DNA of 64,000 bases. It comes from Gymnothorax reevesii (lineage: Eukaryota > Chordata > Actinopteri > Anguilliformes > Muraenidae). Made by a program: the position numbers and the translations under genes. The notes beneath the pieces are model-generated. The model was given only the letters and a program-made list of their open reading frames with translations, was not told the origin of the DNA and did no database searches. The stretch spans positions 34,740,611-34,804,610 of the forward strand of contig CM056582.1 in the NCBI GenBank assembly GCA_029721435.1, in the 5' to 3' direction. The first letter of the stretch is position 1. Each line of letters opens with the position of its first letter. This document shows positions 54,420 to 64,000 of the stretch, piece by piece.

Positions 54420-55800
54420 ACAGTTGACCCGCTCGCAGCGCGACTGTAGCGAGGTATTAATAAACCTATGAACCTCGTATTACAATTGCTTTTATCGCAG
54501 AAGCAGTGCATCTCATCGTGTGAGGGTGCGATCAGGAACCAGTCGCAAGAAGCAAGCAATACAGTAGAACTTGCTTTATTAATAAAGGGGGAGAACCCGC
54601 TCAGGGCAGAAGGCAAGTGTACAAAGTCCTCACTCCAAAAATCAAAATCCAGTTGGGCAAAAATAGAATCGAAAACCAGGGCAGCAATCACAGTAATCGT
54701 TGTCGGACAGAAATGGGTCTGGTTCACAGGTACAGGTATGTCAAAGAAGCAAAACCAGAATCCAATGGGCGTAATCCGAATCGTAACCAGGGCAGCAAAA
54801 ATAGTTCTTGTGGTCGGGCAGAAAAAAGGTCAAAACACACAGATGCAACAATAATCCAAAATCACAAAGGCAAAAATCAAAAAGTTGGGCGGTCCAGTCA
54901 GAGATATACAAAACACTGAGTAATCAAGGTCAGAGAAGCGTGGCACGAGAAGACTGAGGAAACGATCTGACAGAGATTAACTCTGAAGAGACACCTAATA
55001 TACACTTCCAGGGAGATCACATGGTGAGAGACACAGGTGCAAACAGTCAGACTGATTACAAGGGAGCAGCACATGAGGGAGAACCTAATCACATGAAATT
55101 TGGCAGAAGCCAAAACGCGGACAGGGATCACGGGACAAACCTATATACAAACATACGGCTCCAGTCAAGGAGTTCTAATGTGCATAGATAATTACAGAAG
55201 GACAGTGTGATCAGATGTGGAGCTTCCACAGAAAATGCAGCATAGGAGATCAGGGAGTGACAAGTGGCGGAGACTAGAACAGGGCGAGTGCTGAGAACTT
55301 GTTAATCAATTAGTTAGTGAAACTATACAATCCCTTGGTGCTAGTTAGTAAGTTAGTATTATATACAATGTTAGTTAGTGTTAGTAACTCCTAGCGAACT
55401 GTTAGTATGGTTAGTAAGAAAGAAAAGTAAGGCGAAGTAAGCAAACGACATTGGAAGGAAGACTGAAATCCAGAATCCAATAAATCACCCGAAGAGTGAC
55501 ACACAGGACTGGGGCTGTGAGCAATGACAAGACGAGAGACTAGATGGGGGAGACAAAGTGCAAAGCATAATGGAAAACATGGACCGGAGTGAGACTATGG
55601 CGAAATGCAAAATATGGAAAAGTAAGAAAATAAGTCAATACAATAACAAAACCAGGTAACCAAATCACAATACACATTCCAAAGAATAGTCAGACATAGC
55701 AAATATCAAAAAACACAAAAGGCAGTCAGAATAAACATGGCAAGGCATGAAACATGAGCAAGGCAAAAACAGAACATGAGCAGATGCCAGAATCACAACA
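54420..55800 (-). mobile_element. LTR-type sequence (probable solo LTR), minus strand
   Basis: On the minus strand it begins TGTTGTGATTCTGGC (at 55800), close to the TGTTGTGTTCC start of the 42332 solo LTR, and shares the stretch of TTAGTTAGT/ACTAAC-type repeats (55310-55420). Toward 54460 it ends in A/T-rich sequence with a likely polyadenylation signal. Inside, two diverged copies of ACCAGGGCAGCAA (54676, 54789) indicate internal duplication. The outer end and target duplication are not certain (TATCA versus CATCA). Confidence 0.6.
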
Positions 55801-55924
55801 CATCAGCCTGGAAATGGGGAAAGAAAGTGGCAGCATCGTACAATCATTGTATCAACATCGCCTTCAGCGCAGGTAGATCGCCGCAAAGCTGTACTGTAAT
55901 TGCCTCACAGGCCAAAAATGGGGT

Positions 55925-56225
55925 TAGAGGGAGATTCTGCGATGCTTTACGAAATTTTCACAGGTCACCTTGGTCGCCATGATCACCTTTCTAGTGAGAT
56001 GGGGCCGTACGAAGCCATTTATAAGGCTCTGGGACACCAGAAAACCACAATGAGAGCTATTATCTACAGATTTAGAAATCTGCAACAGTGACGAACCTTC
56101 TCAAGAGTGGATGGCCTATCAAAATTCAACCAAGAGTGCAATAAGGGCCCAATCAGGAGGTTCTCAAAGAGCTGAGAGTAACATCTAAAGAACTGCAGGC
56201 CTCAGTTACATCAGCATCAATGCTG
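55925..56225 (+). pseudogene. Tc1-like transposase N-terminal scrap
   Basis: GPYEAIYKALGHQKTTMRAI, then IIYRFRN and, after stops, a segment translating to LQASVTSAS-type residues match the helix-turn-helix and linker of a fish Tc1 transposase. Several stops, no catalytic domain. Confidence 0.55.
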
Positions 56226-56560
56226 GAACCCTAAACAATAATTCTAAATAATAATAATGAGACGACAATAACTGCTTGACTGCTTTGACCCCGCCTCATA
56301 AAAACAACTTCAAAAACAATGCTGCACTACTTGCTGCACTAATCAATAATTAGGTGATAAAGGGAAATATACATTTATAGAAAGTCACAAAAACGTAAAA
56401 ATGCAAAAGATGTGCACATGTATAACACATCCATACTATGTACACAAGCATCACCATGGTTATGCAAATAGGTATGTGCAAATACAGACACATTATAAAA
56501 GCAGTAGGCAAATGCAGAAAATCAAGGAGGACTCAGAATTTTCTATATTTTTCTGCTGAA
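56226..56560. other. No recognised gene
   Basis: A/T-rich non-coding stretch between a Tc1 scrap and L2 copy 3. Confidence 0.45.
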
Positions 56561-56562
56561 GA

Positions 56563-56832
56563 GTGATGGCTTACAAAGCCTTAAATGACTTGGCCCCGGA
56601 ATATCTTTGCAGTCTTCTCATTCCTTACTCCCCACCAAGATTACTTCGTTCACAAGGTGCTGACTACTTGAAAATTCCAAATATATCTAGAATTACAATT
56701 GGAGGCAGAGCATTCTCTTATAAAGCACCAATTCTATGGAACAATCTCCCAAGACAAATTCGGGCTTCGGACACACTCTCTGTCTTCAAGAGTAGGCTGA
56801 AAACTTATCTTTTTAGTCAAGCCTATGATTAG
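56563..56832 (+). pseudogene. L2 ORF2 C-terminal fragment
   Basis: YKALNDLAPEYLCSLLIPYS through [15 protein letters not shown] and stop; nearly identical to the end of ORF2 in copy 2 (32000-32251). No catalytic motifs remain. The initial Met is from flanking sequence. Confidence 0.92.
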
Positions 56833-56902
56833 TTATGTGTTGGCTCTGGTGGGACTGACTACAACCTTGATTTATGACATGTTCACGATATTGGAAGCCA
56901 GT

Positions 56903-57225
56903 GTTATGTATATCCATGTGGAACCGGTGGCACTGAGCCTGCATTGACGGTGCCAGTGGGGCTTGCTACAGCCTTAGTCACTGGGGAGGACCATATGGTA
57001 CTGGTGTAGTGTTAAGCAAATCCACGTGGAACCGGTGGCACTGAGCATGCATTAACGGTGCCAGTGGGGCTTGCTACAGCCTTAGTCACTGGGGAGGTCC
57101 ATATGGTACTGGTGTACTGTTAAGCAAATCCATGTGGAACCGGTGGCACTGAGCATGCATTAACGGTGCCAGTGGGGCTTGCTACAGCCTTAGTCACCGG
57201 GGAGGTCCATTTGGTACTAGTGTCT
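56903..57225 (+). repeat. Three 108 bp tandem units in L2 copy 3
   Basis: ATCCATGTGGAACCGGTGGC or variants at 56912, 57020 and 57128, 108 bases apart. Same array as 32333-32655. Confidence 0.9.
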
Positions 57226-57857
57226 AGAAAATCTGAAGTGATCTTCCTGGAATAAGTGTAGGGCCTCTGTGCTGCTGGAAGTGGATGGAGCGGTGTTGAC
57301 TGTTTCCTGACCAGTCAGCTCCTAAATTCTCATTTGGCACATGACACAGGACTGTATTTCTATTAATATGCAGTAGTTTTATCCAGTGCCTCACCCCACT
57401 TTTTTCTGTCTTTCTCCGAGGATCTCTCCCTCCACAACCCTGAGTCCTGGACCATCCGAGCCCTGTCCCTCACCATGAGCGCTGGCTGCTGCTGTCCTGA
57501 TCCAGTCCTGCACCATCCTTGGCATGCCACTTCCTCGAGCAACTGATAGCACTGTTTAGATGGACTTTTATGGAACTCTATTGTCATTATCTTCTTATTA
57601 ACTAGCTAGCCCGCGGAGGATGGGCTTCCCCACTATAGCCGGGTTCCTCCTGAGATTTCTTCCCACTGGGGAGTTTTTTCTCACCACTGTTTTAGGATTT
57701 TTCTCCCTACCGGGAGTTTTTTGCCTCATTTGCTGTAGTGGGGAATAGGCTGGGCACTGCCCTTTCAGTAACTCATCTCTGACTGTAAAGCGTCTTTGTG
57801 ACAGTTTATCTGTGAAAAGCGCTATGCAAATAAATTGAATTTGAATTTGAATTTGAT

Positions 57858-58480
57858 GGACAGGGTGAAGAGGGACCAGCTGTCTGCCATGGCCTGTTCC
57901 AGGTCTCCAGTGTCCATGTCCAATCACTGCTCCAGGAACCATCTCTGGCATGTTTCACATTGGCCCTCAGTGTACCACGCTGCATTAAGGATCATGACTG
58001 GAGATGGCTTCCGAACACATCACTGTATACTTTATTTTAACGCTGGTTGGTCTTCGCTGGCCACGGGAAGGGAGCAACATTGTTGCCTTTTTATATACAA
58101 GGCATTGTTGGGTAAACTGCCTGGATATCTGAGCAGTTTGCTTAACGTGAGGAAGGGGGAATAGGGTCTGCGCACTCTTGACTTCTTGGTTTTAGATGTC
58201 CCCAGGGTGCGTACTGATCTGGGTAAAACTGCTTTTATGTATTATGCTCCACAGAAGTGGAATAGGATTCAGCTGTTTTTAAAGCTGGAAAGTCTTATTT
58301 CAATTGGTTGTTTTAAATGTCTTTTATTGGCTGCCTAAAAGCAGGAATATACATGTGTAATGTAGTCATTGTTTTTATTTATTGTACTTAGTGTTTTCTG
58401 TTTTTTGCTACTGGGCTCCATTGCAAAAGAGAGCTTGCTCTCAATCTGACTCCCAGTATAAATAAATAAATCAAACGTGC
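57858..58480 (+). pseudogene. LINE reverse transcriptase C-terminal fragment, non-L2
   Basis: Begins immediately after the L2 copy 3 tail. MDRVKRDQLSAMACSRSPVS, FRTHHCILYFNAGWSSLATG, LLGKLPGYLSSLL, VPRVRTDLGKTAFMYYAPQK and WNRIQLFLKLE are the C-terminal domain of another fish LINE family. Stops and at least one frameshift interrupt it. It ends with a short AATAAATAAAT-type tail near 58465. The clade is not certain. Confidence 0.7.
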
Positions 58481-58912
58481 GTACACCAAAAAAAATGGGT
58501 GAACACCAAATCTCCTGCAAGGATCAGCATTTATCGCTCTGAACGTGAGCGAATGGTCTGCAAAAATCTCACGTCAGCTTTGACCAGGTGTACGCAGATT
58601 TGAGACCAGCGAACAACATGCAGGAACAAGTGCAGCCGTCAAAATCATCAATAAACCATATGCAGCGATTTGGAAGTCATGCTGTTGTTGCTTTTATTAG
58701 TAAAATGAATAAATAGGTGAAATAAACCTAATAAGGAAATAACACCTATGTTGAGAAATTAAACTTATATTTTGAGACAACCTGCTTGTCAAGCCAGACG
58801 GCTGACAATTACAATCAGTCTGATTAAGTGCAATGCGTGGCTTGGCAGATATGCAGTGTGGTATGTCAGATGCTCATCCGGTCAGATATATAGTGAACAA
58901 CAAAATAAATGC
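58481..58912. other. No recognised gene
   Basis: A GTGCGTACACC-type start near 58477 hints at a small DNA element, but no partner end was found. Non-coding. Confidence 0.35.
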
Positions 58913-59078
58913 AACTTAATTAAATGCAGACTGGAAAATATGTTTGCCCGGAATTATTTTCGAAAATCAAATTTATTACTTGCGCGTGCACATTTACACT
59001 CGTTTCATCAAACTTTTCTTATTTTGCCTTCAGTTTGGATGAGTAACCAAATGAGAATACATTAACAAACAAGCTAAC
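58913..59078 (+). repeat. Dispersed repeat shared with 8898-9165
   Basis: GAAAATCAAATTTATTACT, CATTTACACTCGTTT and CATCAAACTTTTCTT match the copy in the 8.9 kb region. This copy lacks the 106 bp hairpin found there and so shows the empty site. Confidence 0.75.
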
Positions 59079-59436
59079 TGATACAAGATCAGGTAGACAC
59101 CAGGAGCGAGGTGAAGGGGAATAAGGAATTTATTAAAACAAAAGAAAACAGGCACGAGGGCCAACAAAAAACTTGGCTCAAAGGGGTGCAAAAGACAAAC
59201 TAAGGAGTGCTTCACAGAGCAAGGAACTAAGGATCAGAAAATGACAAAAAACAAAAGGCACTGGAAACTCCAGGCAGGATAACCATAAACAGAAAAGAAC
59301 AATGATTCTTGGAATGCAAAGGCTATATACAAAATGACTATGAAAACGAGGCTTGGGAACATGAACTTGCAAACAAGAACTTGAGACACTGGCCGTGTTG
59401 GAAACCGCGCACTAACGTACTACTTGCACTGCTCGC

Positions 59437-59735
59437 ACTACCGATGACGTCAGATTAAGGGGACATGGTGTTTTTATTCGTGGGGAGTGATTTTGTGACC
59501 ACGAAAAGTTTCCGGATGTATGCTAGATCGGGAAAATATTTTGTGGGTGCATCGCAAGCTCACTATTCAATTACCTGTGCTCGAAACCTCGTACATTAAC
59601 ACTGGCAATGACGTCAGAGGTAGGGGGTAGGGTGTTCACTGATGCGTGGGGAGTGAGTTTGTGTCCGAAAGAAGTTCCCGGATGTATACTAGATCGTGCA
59701 AATATTTTGTGGGTGCATCGTATGCACACTATTCA
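59437..59735. repeat. Tandem duplication of about 165 bp near the Harbinger left end
   Basis: GATGACGTCAGA, GTGGGGAGTGA, CGGATGTATGCTAGATCG and AATATTTTGTGGGTGCATCG occur in the same order twice (from 59443 and from 59609). The repeat lies just upstream of the Myb-like gene start and could be its promoter. TGACGTCA is a palindromic CRE core, present in both units. Confidence 0.85.
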
Positions 59736-59752
59736 TACACAAATTGCCCAAG

Positions 59753-60321
59753 ATGCAACGCGACGTAAACTGCCAAGAAAAAACTCGGCGAGAAATAATA
59801 AGAAGCCACTTTAACAGCAAAACATCGGAACCTGTGGGAGACGACACGGCACCAGCCAGGAGCAGCGTCAATACAAACGTGAGTAAAATTCTTCATTTGT
59901 AATACGGGTCATATATGGTAAAATAATATTCAGCTGAAGGTGTATTGAATGAATTATTTCAGAGTTGCAAAGAACGTTTCCGTCCGCTTATATACTGTCA
60001 GCATGTTGGATCTAACTACGCACATCTTGCTCGTTTGTCCGTTTCTTATAGAGGCAGATGAAGATACAGGGCGCCTCATCTCGTGGAGAGCCTGCAATGA
60101 GGCGCTCTTCCCAGCGGGGCTCAATGCGGCGGTCAGAGGATTTCAGTATGTAAATAATATTATCGGTTTATTGCAACGTTAGGAAATGCTTATATTCAGT
60201 TAGGTCGATGTCACCGATGTTATGTTTCTGTAGAATGTTAATAAAGGAGCATGGCCTGGAGGGCAAGGCGGAGCCACGGTGGATAAAACAGAAATGGGAG
60301 AACCTCAAACAGAAATATAAA
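59753..60321 (+). CDS. Harbinger Myb/SANT-like DNA-binding protein, at least three exons
   Basis: Exon 1 (59753-59878) starts MQRDVNCQEKTRREIIRSHF and ends at a GTGAGT donor. Exon 2 (60054-60145) follows a TATAGAG acceptor and reads ADEDTGRLISWRACNEALFP, ending at a GTATGT donor. Exon 3 (60234-60321) follows TTTCTGTAG and reads KEHGLEGKAEPRWIKQKWEN, ending at GTAAGT. All phases agree. No stop or shift was found. The combined domain has the spaced Trp residues of the Myb/SANT-like (MADF-like) DNA-binding module used by the second Harbinger protein. In studied Harbinger systems that protein brings the transposase to the inverted ends and aids nuclear import. Later exons were not placed with confidence; a possible acceptor is at 60802. 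Confidence 0.75.
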
Positions 60322-60402
60322 GTAAGTTGAAAAATCATATGCACTGCAGTCAACACAAATGAAACAAGATGATGATGGGGATCGTGAGCTTAATCAAAAT
60401 GT

Positions 60403-61260
60403 TAACAAAAAATGCTTTTTGTGTAATTCTGTTCTGAATTGGGAAAAAGTTAATAAAGTTGAGGGAAAAAGACAGCGTTGTTGATTTTCAAGTGACCATG
60501 AAAATGTAAGCGACAACAAGTGATATCAGAGTTGTGACCAGCTGGTTTATTGCATTGTGTATTTTCATATACTTTTACATTACTCTGGTCTGATTTTGCA
60601 TAACAGCCTAGCACGAGAGAAAAAACTGTCAAGTACCATGGAATACGCACACAAATTGCATTGCCTGAGAGAACCTAAATAATAATGGAAGGTGTTGTGT
60701 CTGTTTTTTGCTCTGCAGAAATGTATTAAATATTGCAAGGGAACATGAAAAAGTGAAATATCAACCTGTTGACTAACTTCACTAAAAACCCCTCTTTTTC
60801 AGGTGGCAACGATCATACATGAATTGAGCAACTTCTTTTTAGCTGTCATTGTCCAGCACCATGTTTTAGGGAGAGACCTTTGACTTCTACACTCAGCCAT
60901 AGGTTTTCCTGCAATTTTTCTGTAATCATGACTTATCCGCTAAGCAGGTGATTGGTCTGCATAGTTTTACCAGAGCCCTGTTAGCCAGCGCGTTTCCAGG
61001 TAGATCAAGACAGGACTTCATGGTTACTGTATCAGCCCAGGTGGTTAAACCACCCACTAAACCCACCCACTTCTCCCTGCCTGGCAGTCCTGTACTTTAC
61101 CTGTTTCCAGCTCTTATGACTCGGACGAGGGGTTGGATTTTTAAGAGGCAATAATTAAAGAACTATAAGACAACTATGTACACCAGGGGTGAATCACTCT
61201 TAATATTTTAGATAAATCAGGAACTAAGAACTCCCTGGGCAGAGTAACACAAACCAAAAA
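60403..61260. other. Harbinger interior between the two genes
   Basis: Probably introns and 3' untranslated sequence of the Myb-like gene. No domain recognised. Confidence 0.4.
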
Positions 61261-61267
61261 AAAAAAA

Positions 61268-63186
61268 CTAACAAAAATCATGTTCTTGCAGCACTGCAAT
61301 GGGAACATCAGAAGCAAACACTGCAAGTCTGTCCCTGAGGGTGTCCCCGGACCGCTGGAGTGGCTCGTGGGCTTCAACATCATCAGTATCATCGCCACCA
61401 TCCCCGTCATCCTCGTCTTTGACCTCAGGCTCCAAGACATCCCCGTTTTCGAGGCAGACATTGTGCAGGAAAAGGCTGGCACAGATGACCTCAGGCACAA
61501 ACTCCACCTTCGCCTCCAGTGCCTTCAGGAAAATTAACTGCCACCTGGTCTTGAGGACCCCAACTGCCCTCTCCACCACGCACCGTGCCCTGGACAGCCT
61601 GGTGTTGTACCTGGTCTCCACAGGATTCCGGACAGGCTCCTGGAATGGCTCTGCCAAGCATAGGAATCCGCCATCGCTCGGCAGACACCATCCAGGAGGT
61701 GGGTACAGTTGGTGACCGTACTAGGGGCTGCACCTCAGGACCCGCGCATCATGGACGCAGCCAGGGAAGCCCACCACCACATCCAGAAAGCGACCCTTGT
61801 GGTCGCAGATGGCCTGGAACTGGACCGAGTTGAACAGCTTCCTGTTGTAATAGTCCACTGCAAACAGCCCAGGTGGACCAATGTGGACATGGCAGCCATC
61901 AATGCTCCCACCCACCCAACCAAAGGCTGGGGAACCAGACAGCTGCTGGAACCCGTCTCCAATCTCCTGCAGCTTATCCAGGGTGGGGAGGTGGATGAGC
62001 CTCCTGGAAACCCCCTGGATGCCCTTACTGACCCGGTGGATCATGTCATGGCATGAGGTGCGGGGAATGTCAAAGGCCTCTGGCGTGACCCGGTAGGACG
62101 TTCCAAAGGCCTGCCAGTACACAAACACCAGCACCTCTTTTGACTTCTCCCATCCATGGTCCTTCTCTCCCAGGAGATGGATAAGGCTCTCCAGCAATGA
62201 CCTTCATAGGCGGAAGTCCTCCCGAAGGTCACCTCCCTCAAAATACAGGCGCAACAGGGGACCCTGGGAATTCACCCTGCAGTATGGCCCTCTCAAACCC
62301 AACTATAAAGGACAATATTTTAAATTATTATTAAATATTGGACTATGTATTGAATGTTGTTAAATAATTTCATATACATTGTTAACTATTTAATGCAATT
62401 AGTTACAGAGCCATTTTCTTCATCTTTTTCTTTACTATATGATAATGTAATTATTTATTAAACTTTAAAGAAAAGTGAAGTAATTTATTAAATTTCTCAT
62501 TGGAATATTTCTATGAAATTATTGCATTTTGACTGTTTTTTTAAAGATTAAATTCACATTTGCCATCTTATTATTTTTGTATCTTATTTTAATATATCTG
62601 AGCTCAAATGTTCCCCTTTATGCAGAATACAAATAAAGGAGTTTTTTCCCTGTTTTAATTAATGGTTCATCACTCAGTATTTGTATTGCAGATACTGGCC
62701 AAAATGGTTCAATTGAAGTAAAACATTCAAAAATTCAATTACAGAATTAATTAAGCCATTACATTTCGGTATTCATGAATTCAGGTGTATATAACTGCGC
62801 CAAGGGGTTAATGTGAATTTAGGCTACTTTTTCCCTACAATTTCATTTGCAGAGCATTTGGCGCGTTCTGCTCATTATACGTAACTGTTTGGGTTTAAGT
62901 TTTGTTTCAAGTAGAAATACGATAACATTATGCATGATAATTCACATTAAATGGTAATTTAAAGAATACTTTCTTCGTGGTCATTCTTTGGTTGACAAAT
63001 GTTTTTTGCTTGAAGCCAGGTTAACATTTCACTCTCATCTGTTCACATCATCCACTGGGAGTAAGTAAGCTGAGTGAAAGTAGAAACTTGTTTTTAAATA
63101 GTATCTTACCTCTGATGAATATTCATAAGCGCACAGATGAAACGCTGACGGCGGGCCGATTGACTCCGTTGTGTCCTTGGCTGCAT
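61268..63186 (-). pseudogene. Harbinger transposase (HARBI1-like), two exons, two stop codons
   Basis: Exon 1 (63186 to 63110) reads MQPRTQRSQSARRQRFICAL and ends before GTAAGAT. Exon 2 (62276 to 61268) follows an ACTGCAG acceptor and joins in phase; its reading frame is continuous to the stop. The DDE domain is visible: GSIDGCHVHIGPPG (first Asp), VVGFPGCVHDARVL (second Asp) and RARCVVERAVGVLKTRWQ (Glu), all intact. Length would be about 360 codons, like HARBI1 (about 350). Two in-frame stops interrupt it: TGA at 62206-62204 before SLLESLIHLL and TAG at 61723-61721 after VLRCSP. No frameshift. Low damage suggests a rather young copy. The intron of about 830 bases is A/T-rich (62277-63109). 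Confidence 0.88.
62277..63109 (-). other. Predicted intron of the Harbinger transposase gene
   Basis: Strongly A/T-rich, no coding domain, bounded by GTAAGAT and CTGCAG splice-type signals in the right phase. Confidence 0.6.
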
Positions 63187-64000
63187 CTTCAGCAGGTAAG
63201 GCATAACGGCGAAATGCCGGTCGGGGGTCGAAAACTGCTATTTTAGGTTGGCTAAAGTCAGGTTGGCTAAACACCCTGTTTCAATCCCCTCAAAACGAAT
63301 GCACATTTTTCCCCCTTTGGTCTTCCGCGTATTGTTGGGTTAAGAGGATTTTATTCTATAGATCACAATGAAAAATATTAATTTCTCAAACGGGTTCGTT
63401 CGTAAATCATTATTTTATACCACACAGATGATGGCGTAATACACAAATTGGTGTGCAATTCACCATATAATTCAAAAGAAGAAGAAGAAGAAGGAAGGGT
63501 TCGCTCGTAGGGAGAACCGAGTAGTGTGACTTGTGTGTAGGGAGAGTAGTATGTAGACCGTAGAGCGCGGTTTCGAATACGGCCACTGTCTGCTAGCCAA
63601 CTTCCACCTCATCCAGATAAAGGGTGAGAAATCAAGACATGAAGGGCAACACCTGGAGGAGGAGAAACAAGAGGCATGGCAAGATCATGACATGGACTAA
63701 GATTGGATGACAAGACTTGCTCATTAAGAGAATGAGCGTGCTCAGCTTAAGTACCAATTAAGTATGCAGTTTGAAAGCAGCATGAATGTTCAGAACAGAA
63801 AAGCACAGCAAGATCTTGAAATAGCAAAGCAGGAATCATGACAACAAACTCCCTGTCTAAATTAGTAATATTAGTAATGTGCCTATCTAAGAATCGCACC
63901 ACCCAGTGAGTGTTAGTAAATGTTAGTAACTTAAAAACAGTTAATAGTCAATTAAGCTTAGACAGCCCCGAATCAGCACAGCACGGAAGGAAGGCTGAAA

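Larger units (their letters stand above)
56563..57856 (+). mobile_element. L2-clade LINE, copy 3 (3' end only)
   Basis: Starts within the last 90 codons of ORF2 and continues through three 108 bp units, the conserved 3' block (GAGGATGGGCTTCCCCACTA) and a (TTTGAA)n tail. It is very similar to copy 2, including the 108 bp units, so the two are closely related subfamily members. Confidence 0.93.
59391..63584 (-). mobile_element. PIF/Harbinger DNA transposon, nearly complete, 4194 bp
   Basis: Inverted ends GGCCGTGTTGGAAACCGCGC and, at the right, the complement of GGCCGTATTCGAAACCGCGC (18 of 20 identical). ACT is duplicated on both sides (59388-59390, 63585-63587), fitting the 3 bp duplication of this superfamily. 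It carries the two genes expected of Harbinger elements in convergent arrangement: a Myb/SANT-like gene on the plus strand and a transposase on the minus strand. A tandem duplication lies near the left end and a (GAA)n run near the right end (63477-63498). Confidence 0.94.
59095..64000 (-). mobile_element. LTR-type sequence split by the Harbinger element, continues off window
   Basis: 59095-59387 and 63588-64000 flank the Harbinger element. The left part resembles an LTR 3' end in reverse (GGAATTTATTAAAACAAAAG and A-rich sequence). The right part ends with TTAGTAAATGTTAGTAAC and GGAAGGAAGGCTGAAA, as in the LTR at 54420-55800 (GGAAGGAAGACTGAAA at 55453). The right end is outside the window. 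Confidence 0.5.

Noticed and set aside
60803..60885. Fourth exon of the Harbinger Myb-like gene
   Set aside because: A good acceptor exists at 60802 and a frame opens, but the residues show no recognisable family pattern, so it was left out of the gene model.
61280..62096. Plus-strand open frames of 70-138 codons opposite the Harbinger transposase
   Set aside because: Antisense shadows of a G/C-rich coding region; the minus strand has the DDE motifs.

Overview
The window reads as a gene-poor, transposon-packed stretch of a teleost fish genome. The evidence is the element content: IR/DR-type Tc1 elements, L2-clade LINEs whose ORF1 carries an esterase domain, Gmr1-like Ty3/gypsy elements, hAT, PIF/Harbinger and palindromic MITEs, together with short vertebrate-type introns. 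I cannot name the species. I found no convincing host protein-coding gene, tRNA or rRNA. Nearly every long reading frame belongs to a mobile element, and most are broken.

Layout. 1-0.7 kb: decayed Tc1 transposase. 2.3-3.0 kb: decayed THAP-type zinc-finger exon beside AACACA-rich repeats. 3.7-19.3 kb: a 15.6 kb block bounded by hAT-like inverted ends with a near-matching 8 bp target duplication. It contains a Tc1 element (4.37-6.25 kb, itself hit by an L2 tail), a large foldback structure with arms at 7.95-8.42/11.72-12.14 kb and 17.89-18.79 kb, and an L2 copy (12.77-16.91 kb) in the loop. 19.3-22.3 kb: little recognisable. 22.3-24.1 kb: Tc1 element inside a hAT (Charlie-like) end. 24.7-26.5 kb: hAT remnant holding a two-exon helix-turn-helix gene fragment and a 108 bp-stem hairpin.

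26.5-37.2 kb: minus-strand Gmr1-like gypsy element (gypsy 1), split inside its reverse transcriptase by a 4.9 kb plus-strand L2 LINE (28.43-33.32 kb). 40.74-48.76 kb: plus-strand Gmr1-like element (gypsy 2) with both LTRs, a tRNA-Gln primer site, a 1.44 kb solo LTR inserted in gag, and a 1 kb DNA transposon in its 3' LTR. Both gypsy elements place integrase before reverse transcriptase, and both gag proteins have a region resembling the SCAN domain.

49.0-51.7 kb: L1-like fragment, a tandem array whose units carry DR1 nuclear-receptor-type motifs, and a second tandem array of about 168 bp units. 51.7-54.4 kb: nothing recognised. 54.4-59.4 kb: minus-strand LTR, Tc1 scrap, L2 3' fragment, another LINE 3' fragment. 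59.39-63.58 kb: a nearly complete PIF/Harbinger element with 20 bp inverted ends, ACT target duplication, a spliced Myb/SANT-like gene with no break in the three exons I can place, and a convergent spliced transposase gene with only two stop codons. It sits inside another minus-strand LTR that runs off the right edge.

The genes therefore do not form a host pathway. They are the replication and integration machinery of several element families, layered by nested insertion, and the nesting gives relative ages for many of them.
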